From NCBI GenBank assembly GCA_964592595.1, contig CAZQFH010000017.1:9901-73900 (forward strand): a DNA stretch of 64,000 nucleotides, given 5' to 3'. A program made the translations under genes and the position numbers. The notes under the pieces are model-generated. The model made no database searches and was not told the origin of the DNA. It was given only the letters and a program-made list of their open reading frames with translations. Shown piece by piece: positions 1 to 8,449 of this stretch. Numbering within the stretch: position 1 is the first letter of the stretch; the number at the start of each line of letters is the position of its first letter. This DNA comes from UBA5536 sp964592595 (GTDB taxonomy: Bacteria > Bacteroidota > Bacteroidia > Bacteroidales > F082).

Positions 1-6
1 AGCCAT
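1..6 (-). CDS. possible 5' end of a divergent gene (two codons only)
   Basis: On the minus strand the first six bases read ATG GCT. They are preceded about 13 bases upstream by TATTTTCG, one mismatch from the Bacteroidota -7 element TAnnTTTG. This would be the start of a gene running off the window, divergent from the gene at 127. Two codons cannot identify anything, so this is a positional inference only. Confidence 0.2.
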
Positions 7-126
7 AGTTGTGAGAGCGAAAATACAATTTTATCTAAATCAGTGCGGTAAAGGCAATGGCTTAACATTTTTTATGGCGCGATTTATCTGATAATTGGCC
101 GGAAGGTTTTACTTTCGTTGCTGCAT

Positions 127-759
127 ATGAAAGGCCTTTCAAAGAATTTGATTTTTACTTTAATTTTTATGGGTTTTGCCTTCACAGGCACAGCGCAGCA
201 AAGCATGATAGTGCATGGCAAGGTACTTTCGGCCGACAGCCTGACGCCTGTTTCTAATGTTCATATAATAAGTAAATTGGCTCGAAGAGGAACTATCACT
301 GATAAATATGGTGGTTTTGCTTTCAGAGGATATGGAACAGATACTTTGTTACTTACCTCCATTGGATTTTCGAGGAAAATTATTGATACTCATGATAGTT
401 TGATTGATCAACCAGGCGGCCTGTATATTTTGTTGGAGCGAGATACGGTTCAAATGCAGGAAGTTGTAGTGAGAGCATTTTACGACTGGCCAACCTTTAA
501 ATATTTGTTTGTGCATATGGAGCCTGTAAAAGCATTTGAAATTGAAGATTTTACTACAGAGCTCGAAAGCAGTTTGGTTGGTGTTAGGCCAGCACCTCTC
601 ACTATAAAAGGACCTATTCAGGCTTTGTATGATTTATTTAATCATATGGCAAGGCTTCAGCGTCGCCTCGAACGCAATCGCAAAGCCTATAACGAGCAAT
701 TGATACGAGAGGGGCGCATTCAGGATACGATTCCTGAAATTCCAGCACACAGAAGATAG
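127..759 (+). CDS. exported protein with carboxypeptidase-regulatory-like domain
   Basis: A 210-residue protein of unknown function. Residues 1-24 form a clear Sec signal peptide (basic start, hydrophobic core, cut near GTAQ). Residues about 28-110 resemble the CarboxypepD_reg-like beta-sandwich common in Bacteroidota envelope proteins: a VxGKVLSADSLTPVSNVHI opening, then a GTITDKYGGFAF turn and a hydrophobic strand ending in IGF. The rest (about 115-210) is charged and probably helical, with many Arg/Glu residues near the end. The ATG at 127 is preferred over an in-frame TTG at 118 because it gives a normal signal peptide. A TACTTTCG sequence just upstream is a -7-like element. Periplasmic or outer-membrane location is inferred; no binding partner can be named. 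Confidence 0.75.
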   Translation: MKGLSKNLIFTLIFMGFAFTGTAQQSMIVHGKVLSADSLTPVSNVHIISKLARRGTITDKYGGFAFRGYGTDTLLLTSIGFSRKIIDTHDSLIDQPGGLYILLERDTVQMQEVVVRAFYDWPTFKYLFVHMEPVKAFEIEDFTTELESSLVGVRPAPLTIKGPIQALYDLFNHMARLQRRLERNRKAYNEQLIREGRIQDTIPEIPAHRR

Positions 760-858
760 CGTTTAAATGGGTTTTTTATCGAACTAATTCTCAGGTATTT
801 TGTTTGAAATATAGGGTTTACTCGACCCAAGCTGTCTTCAATTAAAAGATTTAAAAAC

Positions 859-3045
859 ATGACCAAAATCTTACGAACAGTTTTTTTCCTGGCGCTAATA
901 TTCCATGTTTGGTTTTCTCAAGCCCAAACAATCGGTGATACTTTATTCAGTTTCAATGCGGGTTCATTAACTCCCACACCTGATCGTTATCTGGCAGGAA
1001 TAGTCTTTGCTGAAGATCATTTTTGGATTACAGGCTTTGATCCTGACGATAACTATAATCATAAACTTTACAAGATATCATCAGACGGCGAAACGCTGGT
1101 TGATTATTTTGAGTATCCTTTCGGTTTTGCTGCTTGGAAAGGTCTTGCTTATGATGGCAGTTTTTTATATGTTGCTGATGTAGATACCATTCGGCAGCTT
1201 TCATTAGCCGACGGACAGGAAACAGGCCTGCAAATTCCAGGACCCATTTATTATCAGTCGGGTTTGACCTACGATCCCGAATCAGATCATTTTTGGGTAA
1301 GTGGTGACGGGCAATTAATTTATGAAATTGACCGTGATGGAACAATCATTAGCAGTGTAAGTTTTTTGATTGATCAGGGAGCAACCGGCCTGGCTTGGGA
1401 TACCTGGACAGCAGGTGGGCCATATCTTTGGGTTTGGTCAACCAGGGTTTATCCTGATGAAGTTCGGCCTGTAGCTTATCAGATAAATCCGGCAACAGGT
1501 CAATTTACGGGGCTTATATTTGAAGGAGCGATTATGCATCCGGGTGGTGAGCTTTTTGCGGATTATTCTCTGGGAGCAACGCTTTCTGACCAAATTATTG
1601 ATGATAAAGTTGTTTTTGCTGCCTTGCACGGAACAAGTTATCAGCAAAACAATGATCAGCTTGATTGGGTGGTATGCTATGACCTTGCTCCTGAAACAAC
1701 TGGCGTTCCCGGTCCTGAGATTTTAGTGACACCACCATTTATCGAAAACGACCTGCTACCAGGCGATTCTGCCAATATATTGCTTACAATTAGTAATTTG
1801 AGCGATTCATTCGGGCTGGATTGGTATGCCACACTTGAATATCCGGGAATGCCTGATTCGGCTAATTTGCCCGGAACATTGTTGGATACTTATTCGCTCA
1901 CTGCACTTACTGATGAGGATGGTTTTTCAGATTTGGTTTATCTGAACGGACACTTTTATGCTTTAACTTTAACGGCTGATTATGAGCTTAAACTTTTTGG
2001 GCTCAATACCGCATTAGATAGTATTCTTAGCATTCAATCCATCAGCTATTCTTCTAACTCAAGCCAAACCATGACAAGCGATGGATCGCTACTCTATTTT
2101 GATGAAACATATGTCATTAAACAGTACGATCCAATATTGGATTCTGTAACAGATGTTTTCCTCAAACCTTCCTCAGGAATTTCAAGCGCGATGGCGATAG
2201 ATCCTCAAAAGGAACACTTTTATCTGGGCTATTTCAATGGGTTATTTCGTGAGATCAACCGTGATGGTGATTTAATCAATCAATATGTATTTCCAAATGA
2301 TATTTCAGGATTGGCATGGGACGAATGGTCGCCAGGCGGGCCATTTTTGTGGATAGCACACAAAGATGAAACAACCGGCAACACCTATGCCTCAAGGATA
2401 GAGCCATTTACTGGTGGATCAACAGGTCCTTCTTTTCTTCTGGCTGATTCTGCTGTAAATCACAAAGGTCTTTTTGTTTCTCCTGATTATATCACCAATA
2501 AACTGGTACTCTTTTCACTTGAAAGTGATTTGGATACCGGAGAAGATCTCCTAAAAGTGTTTGATTTGGCAGCCACTCCTGCACCTGGCTGGATTAGGCT
2601 GCAAAAACCAGCTTATGGATTCACAGAAGCGTTAGGCATTGATAGCCTATTAGTGAGTCTGCATGCCATTATGGAAGATACGCTGATGATGGCTCAGTTG
2701 GTGATTAATAGTAATGATGTATTGAATCCAAGAACTGTAATTCCGGTAAATTTCAGAATGCTTCCTGCTACAATAACAAGCCTCGATAACAATCTTGTAT
2801 CAGATAATAAGGTCTTAGTTTATCCCGTCCCAGCAGGTCAATTGTTAAATGTTCGTATCGACTCTCAGGAAGAAAGGTTGGTTTATCAGATTTTAGATAT
2901 TAGCGGACGCGTGCTGTTACAAGAAGAAATAAATGCCAATACACCACTGTTTCAATTCCGGACGGAAAATTTACCCTCAGGGATTTATCAGATACTTATA
3001 CGCGGTAAAAAGTATTTTGCTTCAGATCGATTCCTTGTTCGGTGA
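859..3045 (+). CDS. T9SS type A sorting domain protein with duplicated propeller-like module
   Basis: A 728-residue secreted protein. Residues 1-22 are a signal peptide ending at SQAQ. Two long halves (about 30-270 and 345-560) carry the same signature: a GLAWDxWxxGGPxLW motif near residues 180 and 485, each preceded by a strand-rich YxI/DxDG pattern. This suggests a duplicated beta-propeller-like unit. A linker near residues 288-330 (PPFIENDLLPGDSANILLTI) looks like an Ig/choice-of-anchor domain. The last 80 residues are a T9SS type A sorting domain: VYPVPAGQLLNV, then DISGRVL, then LPSGIYQILI. The protein should therefore cross the outer membrane through the type IX system and be surface-attached or released. 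No catalytic motif was seen. Its 3' end overlaps the convergent MscS gene by 24 bases. Confidence 0.88.
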   Translation: MTKILRTVFFLALIFHVWFSQAQTIGDTLFSFNAGSLTPTPDRYLAGIVFAEDHFWITGFDPDDNYNHKLYKISSDGETLVDYFEYPFGFAAWKGLAYDGSFLYVADVDTIRQLSLADGQETGLQIPGPIYYQSGLTYDPESDHFWVSGDGQLIYEIDRDGTIISSVSFLIDQGATGLAWDTWTAGGPYLWVWSTRVYPDEVRPVAYQINPATGQFTGLIFEGAIMHPGGELFADYSLGATLSDQIIDDKVVFAALHGTSYQQNNDQLDWVVCYDLAPETTGVPGPEILVTPPFIENDLLPGDSANILLTISNLSDSFGLDWYATLEYPGMPDSANLPGTLLDTYSLTALTDEDGFSDLVYLNGHFYALTLTADYELKLFGLNTALDSILSIQSISYSSNSSQTMTSDGSLLYFDETYVIKQYDPILDSVTDVFLKPSSGISSAMAIDPQKEHFYLGYFNGLFREINRDGDLINQYVFPNDISGLAWDEWSPGGPFLWIAHKDETTGNTYASRIEPFTGGSTGPSFLLADSAVNHKGLFVSPDYITNKLVLFSLESDLDTGEDLLKVFDLAATPAPGWIRLQKPAYGFTEALGIDSLLVSLHAIMEDTLMMAQLVINSNDVLNPRTVIPVNFRMLPATITSLDNNLVSDNKVLVYPVPAGQLLNVRIDSQEERLVYQILDISGRVLLQEEINANTPLFQFRTENLPSGIYQILIRGKKYFASDRFLVR

Positions 3046-3561
3046 TTGGATTTGTTCGATAACGGTTTGTTTGGCGTTAGCCGCAATTGTTTTCTGCAGA
3101 ATTTGATTACAAGGAATCGAAAGTAGTTCGTTTTCTTTGGTACGGATGTACAAAAAAAACAGCGTAATATTCTCAACCATTCCTTCGATTGGCATGTCTT
3201 TATCTACAATTTTTATCCAACCGCCAATATGAATCGGGTGATTGAAAAATAGAATCAGGCTGGCGGTGATATTGGACAAGATTGACCATTGTGCAATAAA
3301 GCCTACAGCAAGCAAGGTAAGCGTTGAAGTAAGAAACAGAAACAGCTGTTGTGGATCTACTCCCCAAATGGCTATCAATCCGATAACAGCCAAGAGGAAG
3401 ATAAATAGGTGTACGATCTTGTAAATGATCTTTTTCCGTTCGAGGGCAAAATGAACACGTTTGTCGATACGCCTCAACACTGCCCTAAAAATCAGATTTC
3501 CCAGAAACAGTAAAAGGAACAAAATTATTGTTCCAAGTATTTGAAGATGAATGGTATTCAT
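3022..3561 (-). CDS. short mechanosensitive channel (MscS family)
   Basis: A 179-residue inner-membrane protein. Hydrophobic segments at about 5-26, 46-66 and 72-95 are followed by the MscS beta-domain: a FFNHPIHIGGWIKI stretch, then the VENITLFFLYIRT and IPCNQI motifs typical of the channel vestibule. MscS proteins usually have a larger C-terminal cage (about 280 residues in E. coli). This one stops soon after the beta-domain, so it is a minimal form. The family opens under membrane tension to release solutes. The gene stands alone, tail-to-tail with the preceding T9SS gene and overlapping its end, with no terminator between them. Confidence 0.85.
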   Translation of the reverse strand: MNTIHLQILGTIILFLLLFLGNLIFRAVLRRIDKRVHFALERKKIIYKIVHLFIFLLAVIGLIAIWGVDPQQLFLFLTSTLTLLAVGFIAQWSILSNITASLILFFNHPIHIGGWIKIVDKDMPIEGMVENITLFFLYIRTKENELLSIPCNQILQKTIAANAKQTVIEQIQSPNKESI

Positions 3562-3659
3562 ATATGTTTAGGTTTAATTATAACTTTTTTTATTTTCAAT
3601 TTTATTCGTTTTCAGTAGCATGTTCAAGTGCTTTTGAAATGTTTTTTTTCATTCATTAA

Positions 3660-3920
3660 TCATTTATCGTAATGATATTTACAGCTGTATATGAGCAATT
3701 CGTTTTCAAAACCCTGATAAACAAGCCTGTGTTCGTGATCAAGACGACGCGACCAAAAACCTGTTAATTCGTATTTTAGTGACTCTGGATTTCCATGTCC
3801 TTGATATGGATATCGTTGTATTTCTTTAATCAATTGATTGATTTTCTTCAATATGTTTTTGTCTTCTTTTTGCCACGAAATATAGTCTTCCCAGGAAATT
3901 TTTGAAAATATAACGCTCAT
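3660..3920 (-). CDS. yoeB: toxin of the YoeB/Txe family
   Basis: An 86-residue ribosome-dependent mRNA interferase of the RelE superfamily. The whole sequence fits YoeB: SWEDYISWQKEDKNILKKIN at the N-terminus, then YELTGFWSRRL, HRLVYQ, and the terminal CKYHYDK. These hold the expected catalytic Glu, Arg and C-terminal His. YoeB cuts mRNA at the A site during translation. The ATG at 3920 is chosen over an in-frame TTG one codon earlier. It follows its antitoxin gene by 24 bases in the same direction, the usual antitoxin-first order. Confidence 0.93.
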   Translation of the reverse strand: MSVIFSKISWEDYISWQKEDKNILKKINQLIKEIQRYPYQGHGNPESLKYELTGFWSRRLDHEHRLVYQGFENELLIYSCKYHYDK

Positions 3921-3944
3921 CAAAGTGGTATTTTAGACAGTGTT

Positions 3945-4199
3945 TTAACCTTCGATTTGTTCATGTTTCACTGTTTGATTGCTTCTCATTTGTCTGATCG
4001 ATTCAAAAAGCCTGTCTGCATTTGCTTTGGAGCGCAATAAGTGAATGGTTTCCATGATGGAGTTATATTCATCTAAAGAAATCAATACCGTTCCTTTTCC
4101 TGTTTTTCTTTTGATTATAAGGGTTTCGTTATTGTTTTCAACTTCATCAAGATACTTTTTGAGCTCGCTTCTGAATTCTGTGAAATTTGCTGCTATCAT
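3945..4199 (-). CDS. yefM: antitoxin of the YefM/Phd family
   Basis: An 84-residue antitoxin, the partner of the toxin just downstream. The N-terminal half (TEFRSELKKYLDEVENN, then TLIIKRKTGKGTVLISLDEYNSI) is the Phd/YefM fold, which dimerises and binds operator DNA. The C-terminal tail should wrap the toxin. The ATG at 4199 is preferred because the upstream in-frame extension runs through an AT-rich stretch that contains the operator. Family members repress their own operon together with the toxin. The palindrome at 4242-4257 is the obvious candidate site. Confidence 0.92.
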   Translation of the reverse strand: MIAANFTEFRSELKKYLDEVENNNETLIIKRKTGKGTVLISLDEYNSIMETIHLLRSKANADRLFESIRQMRSNQTVKHEQIEG

Positions 4200-4221
4200 G
4201 TTTTTCTGTTTAAAAAAGATT

Positions 4222-4259
4222 TTAATTAAGTACAAATATACGTACTTAATTAAGTACAA
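4222..4259. promoter_or_regulatory. operator candidate of yefM-yoeB
   Basis: The 14-mer TTAATTAAGTACAA occurs twice as a direct repeat (4222-4235 and 4246-4259). The second copy sits inside a perfect 16-bp palindrome, GTACTTAATTAAGTAC (4242-4257). The block lies 23-60 bases upstream of the antitoxin start. YefM-type antitoxins are known to bind paired palindromic sites, so this is probably the autoregulatory operator. Confidence 0.72.
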
Positions 4260-4332
4260 TGTAATTTGAAACAAATTTTTTTAAGCATACTGAAAAGACC
4301 GCTTAAAACAGCTTTAAATGAAATTCAAATTA

Positions 4333-5034
4333 TCAACTCACAGCACAAGCAGCTGTTGCCACACTGATTTTGATGCCGGGGATAGTTTGCAGAACCGCTC
4401 CACAGGCTTCGAGGGTACTTCCTGTGGTTATCACATCATCGAGAAGCAGCACATGTTTTCCTTCCAGTTTTTGTTGGTTTTTAAGTGCAAAGATTTGTTT
4501 CACATTTTCCCATCTGGCCTGACGCGATTTTCTGGTTTGTGTGCTGGTAGCTATCATCCTGTATAATACATCAGCGGCTATTGGAACATCGAAAGTCTGT
4601 TTTATGCCTTGTGCAATCACCTCGCTTTGGTTGTAACCTCGCTGATGCTGTCTTTTGGGATGAAGGGGAACAGGAATCAGGTAGTCAACCGATTCAAAAA
4701 GAGGTGCCTCGCGCAGATTTTCACCCATTTGCTCGCCGAGAAAATAACCAGCCTCCTTATTGCTTTTGTACTTTAACTCATGAATCAGGTGCTGCACCTT
4801 GCCTTGTTTGCTGAAGAAAAATGTAGCTGCAACAGCTTCAAAAGGTATTCTTCCCCAGAAAATTCTTGCCAACGGATTATCAGCTACCAGTTCATAACCA
4901 GTTTTGGGCAGGGTATGCAAACAGGTTAGACAAACCGTTTTTTCGTGGCGTATCAAACCGGTTCCACAAGCTGCGCATACTTCCGGATAGAAGAGCGACA
5001 GAAAACCGTCAAAAAGAGATGACAACAAGGCCAT
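4333..5034 (-). CDS. comF: ComF family protein (phosphoribosyltransferase-like)
   Basis: A 233-residue cytoplasmic protein of the ComF/GntX family, linked to DNA uptake and recombination in transformable bacteria. The N-terminal zinc ribbon has the pattern CAACGTG...CLTCL (residues about 18-40). The type I phosphoribosyltransferase domain follows, with PVPLHPKRQHQRGYNQSE near 120-140 and the PRPP loop VLLLDDVITTGSTL near 195-208. Length is normal. The natural substrate of the family is not settled. The gene has its own upstream space, with a TATCTTTA sequence on the minus strand (5072-5079) as a weak -7 candidate, and is not obviously in an operon. Confidence 0.93.
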   Translation of the reverse strand: MALLSSLFDGFLSLFYPEVCAACGTGLIRHEKTVCLTCLHTLPKTGYELVADNPLARIFWGRIPFEAVAATFFFSKQGKVQHLIHELKYKSNKEAGYFLGEQMGENLREAPLFESVDYLIPVPLHPKRQHQRGYNQSEVIAQGIKQTFDVPIAADVLYRMIATSTQTRKSRQARWENVKQIFALKNQQKLEGKHVLLLDDVITTGSTLEACGAVLQTIPGIKISVATAACAVS

Positions 5035-5076
5035 TTTTAGATTGGTTTAGTTGTGCCTATTTTGGAAGCATAAAGA

Positions 5077-5100
5077 TAGCCAAAAATTACTGTACTTTTT
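5077..5100 (+). repeat. copy 1 of a 24-bp promoter-like repeat
   Basis: This 24-base segment matches 6645-6668 at 22 of 24 positions. Both copies end in TACTTTTK, which fits or nearly fits the -7 element TAnnTTTG. The copy at 6645 precedes the ABC ATPase gene. This copy, in the same orientation, has no plus-strand gene after it. Confidence 0.6.
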
Positions 5101-5193
5101 AGAAAACACAGATAATTTTTACCACATTTGAATGTCTAAAGCAGACAATCTGTTGCTTATAAAAACTAACAAATGCAGTTTTAGTAAAGAGTT

Positions 5194-6429
5194 TTATTTT
5201 TCATCTATATCAAGAAGCCATTCAAAAACATTGATATGCCTAATGCCATTTTTACCTTGGGTAAACGAGTCTGTTGTGAGTAGAAATTTAGGGTAGTTGT
5301 CTTTAATTTTTTCCAGCGCTCCAAATTCTCTGGTTTTCGTGCTTTCATTTGACATTTGCCAGGCAACCTGGTAATAGGATAATTCACCAGATGCATTTTT
5401 GCAAACGAAATCAACCTCTGTATTACGTGCAGAACCTGTCCAAACTTTATTATTTCTGCGAATAAGTTCCAGATAAACAACGTTTTCCAACATATGGCCT
5501 CTATCAGTTAATCGATCCTTACCAACTAAAACATTTAATAATCCAAGATCTACCAGATAGAATTTTTCCTGTGTTGCCAATTGCTTTTTGCCTTTAAGAT
5601 CAAAGCGGTTTATTTTATAAAACACGAAACTTGTAACAAGATAGTCCAAGTATTTTTCTACCGTGGCGTGATGGATTTTTTGCCCGTCTTGTAACAAAGT
5701 TTTTGAAATATTAGATGGAGAAAGACGACTACCAATATTGGAAGCCATAAATTTTACTATATTAGTGAAGGCACGTTTATTTTGAATTTGATGCCGTTGG
5801 GTAATGTCTTTTTCAATTATTGTATTGTAAATGGCTACCAGATAATCATAAATCTTATCAAAACCGCCCTGACGCAGTGATACACCTTTTGGTAGAGATG
5901 TTTCGTTTACGTAATCAAAAAATAAAGTTTCAAAATTCAGGTATTTGTTGTTGGTGTTTATTTGTCGGGCTACCAGATATTCTTTAAAAGAAAAAGGCAA
6001 TATTGAAATCTCAACATAACGGCCGCTTAATAACGTAGCTAACTCACTGCTAAGTATAAACGCATTCGAACCAGTTATGTAAAGGTCTGTATTTTCTGTG
6101 ACATAAAGTCCATCGACTAATTTTTCAAAAAGAGGGATGTTTTGAACCTCATCCAAAAAAATGTAGTTAATCGCATTGCTGATCATTTTTTGTTTAATAC
6201 TAAAGTATATATCGCTCCAGCTTTTGTTCAGATAATTTTCGGGTAGCTCAAAATTGTAAAACTGTATCTGTTGATCGTTTATTCCTTGTTGAACTAAATG
6301 CTTTGTGTAGATTTCTAACAAAGTACTTTTCCCTGACCTGCGAAAGCCGCTTATAACTTTTATAAGGTCTTTATCCTTGTAAGCCAATAGGTTGTCGATA
6401 TACTTCTTGCGATTAATATATTGCTTCAT
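5194..6429 (-). CDS. AAA-family ATPase with DUF4143 domain
   Basis: A 411-residue protein of the large, poorly characterised AAA_14/DUF4143 family. The Walker A motif is GFRRSGKST (residues 28-36) and Walker B is YIFLDEVQN (about 93-101). A sensor-like YITGSNA follows near 117. The C-terminal DUF4143 part (about 215-411) holds a conserved TEVDFVCKN...YYQVAWQM segment resembling a PD-(D/E)xK nuclease-like core. Family members are scattered by horizontal transfer and often have upstream dyad repeats, as here (6450-6486). A TACTTTTG element on the minus strand (6434-6441) lies just before the ATG. Biological role unknown; defence or mobile-element functions are speculative. Confidence 0.88.
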   Translation of the reverse strand: MKQYINRKKYIDNLLAYKDKDLIKVISGFRRSGKSTLLEIYTKHLVQQGINDQQIQFYNFELPENYLNKSWSDIYFSIKQKMISNAINYIFLDEVQNIPLFEKLVDGLYVTENTDLYITGSNAFILSSELATLLSGRYVEISILPFSFKEYLVARQINTNNKYLNFETLFFDYVNETSLPKGVSLRQGGFDKIYDYLVAIYNTIIEKDITQRHQIQNKRAFTNIVKFMASNIGSRLSPSNISKTLLQDGQKIHHATVEKYLDYLVTSFVFYKINRFDLKGKKQLATQEKFYLVDLGLLNVLVGKDRLTDRGHMLENVVYLELIRRNNKVWTGSARNTEVDFVCKNASGELSYYQVAWQMSNESTKTREFGALEKIKDNYPKFLLTTDSFTQGKNGIRHINVFEWLLDIDEK

Positions 6430-6449
6430 ATTTCAAAAGTACTATTTAA

Positions 6450-6486
6450 ATTATCAAAACATGCAAAAATTACAAGTTTTGATAAT
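6450..6486. repeat. 11-bp perfect inverted repeat upstream of the DUF4143 ATPase gene
   Basis: ATTATCAAAAC (6450-6460) is repeated as its exact reverse complement GTTTTGATAAT (6476-6486), separated by 15 bases. The dyad starts 21 bases upstream of the ATPase start codon. It has no T-tract and sits upstream of the gene, so an operator or recognition site is more likely than a terminator. Confidence 0.75.
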
Positions 6487-6644
6487 GAAAAAAATAATTT
6501 CTTTTAAAAGCCATATACTCTTGACTTATTAACATGATTTGGGAATTGGCTCTTCAGCAAACTTGTTAAGACAGAAGGCATCAATAAGTGATAACAACGC
6601 CATTCGCTTAATGATTAGGTGTTCATTCTTTCAAAGACTAATGG

Positions 6645-6668
6645 TAGCCAAAAATTCCTGTACTTTTG
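6645..6668 (+). promoter_or_regulatory. promoter candidate for the ABC ATPase gene (copy 2 of the 24-bp repeat)
   Basis: TACTTTTG at 6661-6668 matches the Bacteroidota -7 consensus exactly. It lies 25 bases upstream of the TTG start at 6694. The surrounding 24 bases recur at 5077-5100. No convincing -33 TTTG was found at 19-20 bases upstream. Confidence 0.5.
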
Positions 6669-6693
6669 TACAAACACGAAAAAATAGAACTAC

Positions 6694-8427
6694 TTGCAGG
6701 CTTACGGTTCAGAAACTCCATTGCTCAGGGTAAGAGACCTTACAGTTAAATTTCGATCCGAAAAGGAATGGAAAGCTGTTGTTCATGAAATTGATTTTGA
6801 AGTTTTTCGCGGCAGAACACTTGGTATCGTTGGAGAATCGGGCAGTGGTAAGTCGGTGAGTTCGCTGGCTTTGATGGGCTTGCTCGATGGCAGGAATTCA
6901 AAGGTTTCTGCCACATCTTATTCTTTTCAGGAAGTTGATTTGGCTGGCTTTGCTGAATCTGATTTACGTCCGTTGCGGGGCAAGCGGATGGCAATGATTT
7001 TTCAGGAACCGATGAGCTCACTCAATCCGGTTCAGCGATGTGGCAGGCAGGTTGAAGAAGCTTTGCGCATTCATCAGAAAATGAAAAAGTCTGAAGCTAA
7101 AAAGCGCGTGATAACATTATTTGAGCAGGTAAAACTGCCGCGCCCCAAAGCCATGTATCGTGCCTATCCGCATCAGCTTTCGGGAGGGCAAAAGCAGCGC
7201 GTGATGATTGCCATGGCTTTGAGCTGCAATCCTGATTTGCTGATCGCTGATGAACCCACCACCGCTTTGGATGTGACAGTTCAACAGGAAATTTTGGCCT
7301 TATTAAAAAATTTGCAGCAAAAATACGGCATGGGCATGATTTTTATCACACACGATTTGGGTGTGATAGCCACCATCGCGGATGAGCTTGCTGTGATGTA
7401 TCAGGGTAAAATTGTAGAGAAGGGAGCTGTTCAGACCATACTTCATAACCCACAACATCCTTATACCAAAGGACTTTTGGCTTGTCGACCGCCTCTCAAT
7501 TACCGTTTAGAGCGCATTCCTGTAATCAGTGAATTTCTCCAGGAAAAATGGCCAGGAGGCGTAGATCAGATCAAAGCAGAACTGCTGATATCAGATACAT
7601 TTCGGAAGCGGAATCATGAACTGCTTTATAAGCAGAATTTCATACTGGAAGCAAAAAACATTAACACTTGGTTTCCTCTGCGCAAAGGCCTTTTAAACAG
7701 AACCTATGATCAGGTGAAAGCCGTTGATCGGGTAAGCTTTGAGGTGTATCCGGGCGAAACACTTGGCCTGGTGGGAGAATCAGGTTGTGGTAAAACCACT
7801 TTGGGACGTACTTTGCTCCGGCTTCAGGAGCCCACTTCGGGTTCGATACTGTTCAAAGGGAAACCCATTACCGGACTCAGTGACAGCACAATGCGAAACC
7901 TACGCAAGCAGATTCAAATCATTTTTCAGGATCCTTATTCATCCTTAAATCCACGTATGAGTATTGGAAATGCGCTTGCAGAACCCATGCGTGTTCATGG
8001 TTTGGCGGGCTCTGCGCGTGAAGCAAGGCAAAAAGTGAATCAGTTGCTTGAAGAAGTGGGTTTGCTGCCCGAACATTATGATCGCTATCCGCATGAATTT
8101 TCGGGAGGACAGCGGCAGCGCATCAGTATTGCCCGCGCACTTGCTGTGGAACCAGAACTAATTATTTGCGATGAGTCAGTATCGGCACTTGATGTGTCGG
8201 TGCAGGCGCAGGTGCTCAATTTGCTCAACCGGCTCAAGGCCGACAGGGGATTGACCTATATTTTTATCTCACACGATTTGAGTGTGGTCAGGTTTATGTC
8301 GGATCGTATTTTGGTGATGAAAGACGGCCAAATGGAAGAGCTGGCCGAAGCCGACAACCTATTCCAAAACCCGCAATCGAATTATACGAATAAGCTTATC
8401 AAAGCAATCCCAAAAATAGAAATATGA
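6694..8427 (+). CDS. fused oligopeptide/dipeptide-type ABC transporter ATPase (DppD-DppF fusion)
   Basis: A 577-residue protein with two complete ABC ATPase domains. Domain 1 (about 8-265) has Walker A GESGSGKS, signature LSGGQKQR, Walker B LLIADEP and a HPYTKGLL segment of the oligopeptide C-terminal type. Domain 2 (about 312-570) has GESGCGKT, FSGGQRQR and LIICDES. The two correspond to DppD and DppF, normally separate subunits that power peptide or nickel import. Fused forms (YejF, GsiA-like) are known. No permease or binding-protein gene is nearby, so the substrate cannot be inferred. No ATG exists at the N-terminus; TTG at 6694 or TTG at 6721 must serve as start. The gene is followed after 22 bases by a sensor kinase. 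Confidence 0.93.
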   Translation: MQAYGSETPLLRVRDLTVKFRSEKEWKAVVHEIDFEVFRGRTLGIVGESGSGKSVSSLALMGLLDGRNSKVSATSYSFQEVDLAGFAESDLRPLRGKRMAMIFQEPMSSLNPVQRCGRQVEEALRIHQKMKKSEAKKRVITLFEQVKLPRPKAMYRAYPHQLSGGQKQRVMIAMALSCNPDLLIADEPTTALDVTVQQEILALLKNLQQKYGMGMIFITHDLGVIATIADELAVMYQGKIVEKGAVQTILHNPQHPYTKGLLACRPPLNYRLERIPVISEFLQEKWPGGVDQIKAELLISDTFRKRNHELLYKQNFILEAKNINTWFPLRKGLLNRTYDQVKAVDRVSFEVYPGETLGLVGESGCGKTTLGRTLLRLQEPTSGSILFKGKPITGLSDSTMRNLRKQIQIIFQDPYSSLNPRMSIGNALAEPMRVHGLAGSAREARQKVNQLLEEVGLLPEHYDRYPHEFSGGQRQRISIARALAVEPELIICDESVSALDVSVQAQVLNLLNRLKADRGLTYIFISHDLSVVRFMSDRILVMKDGQMEELAEADNLFQNPQSNYTNKLIKAIPKIEI

Positions 8428-8449
8428 GAATAATGTTTATTCTGGTGTA

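Noticed and set aside
5194..6429. DUF4143 ATPase as a transposase of an insertion sequence
   Set aside because: No transposase motifs and no terminal inverted repeats at the gene ends; the dyad is on one side only.
6539..6733. 64-codon ORF before the ABC ATPase
   Set aside because: Overlaps the promoter-like repeat and the ATPase start in another frame; no coding features.
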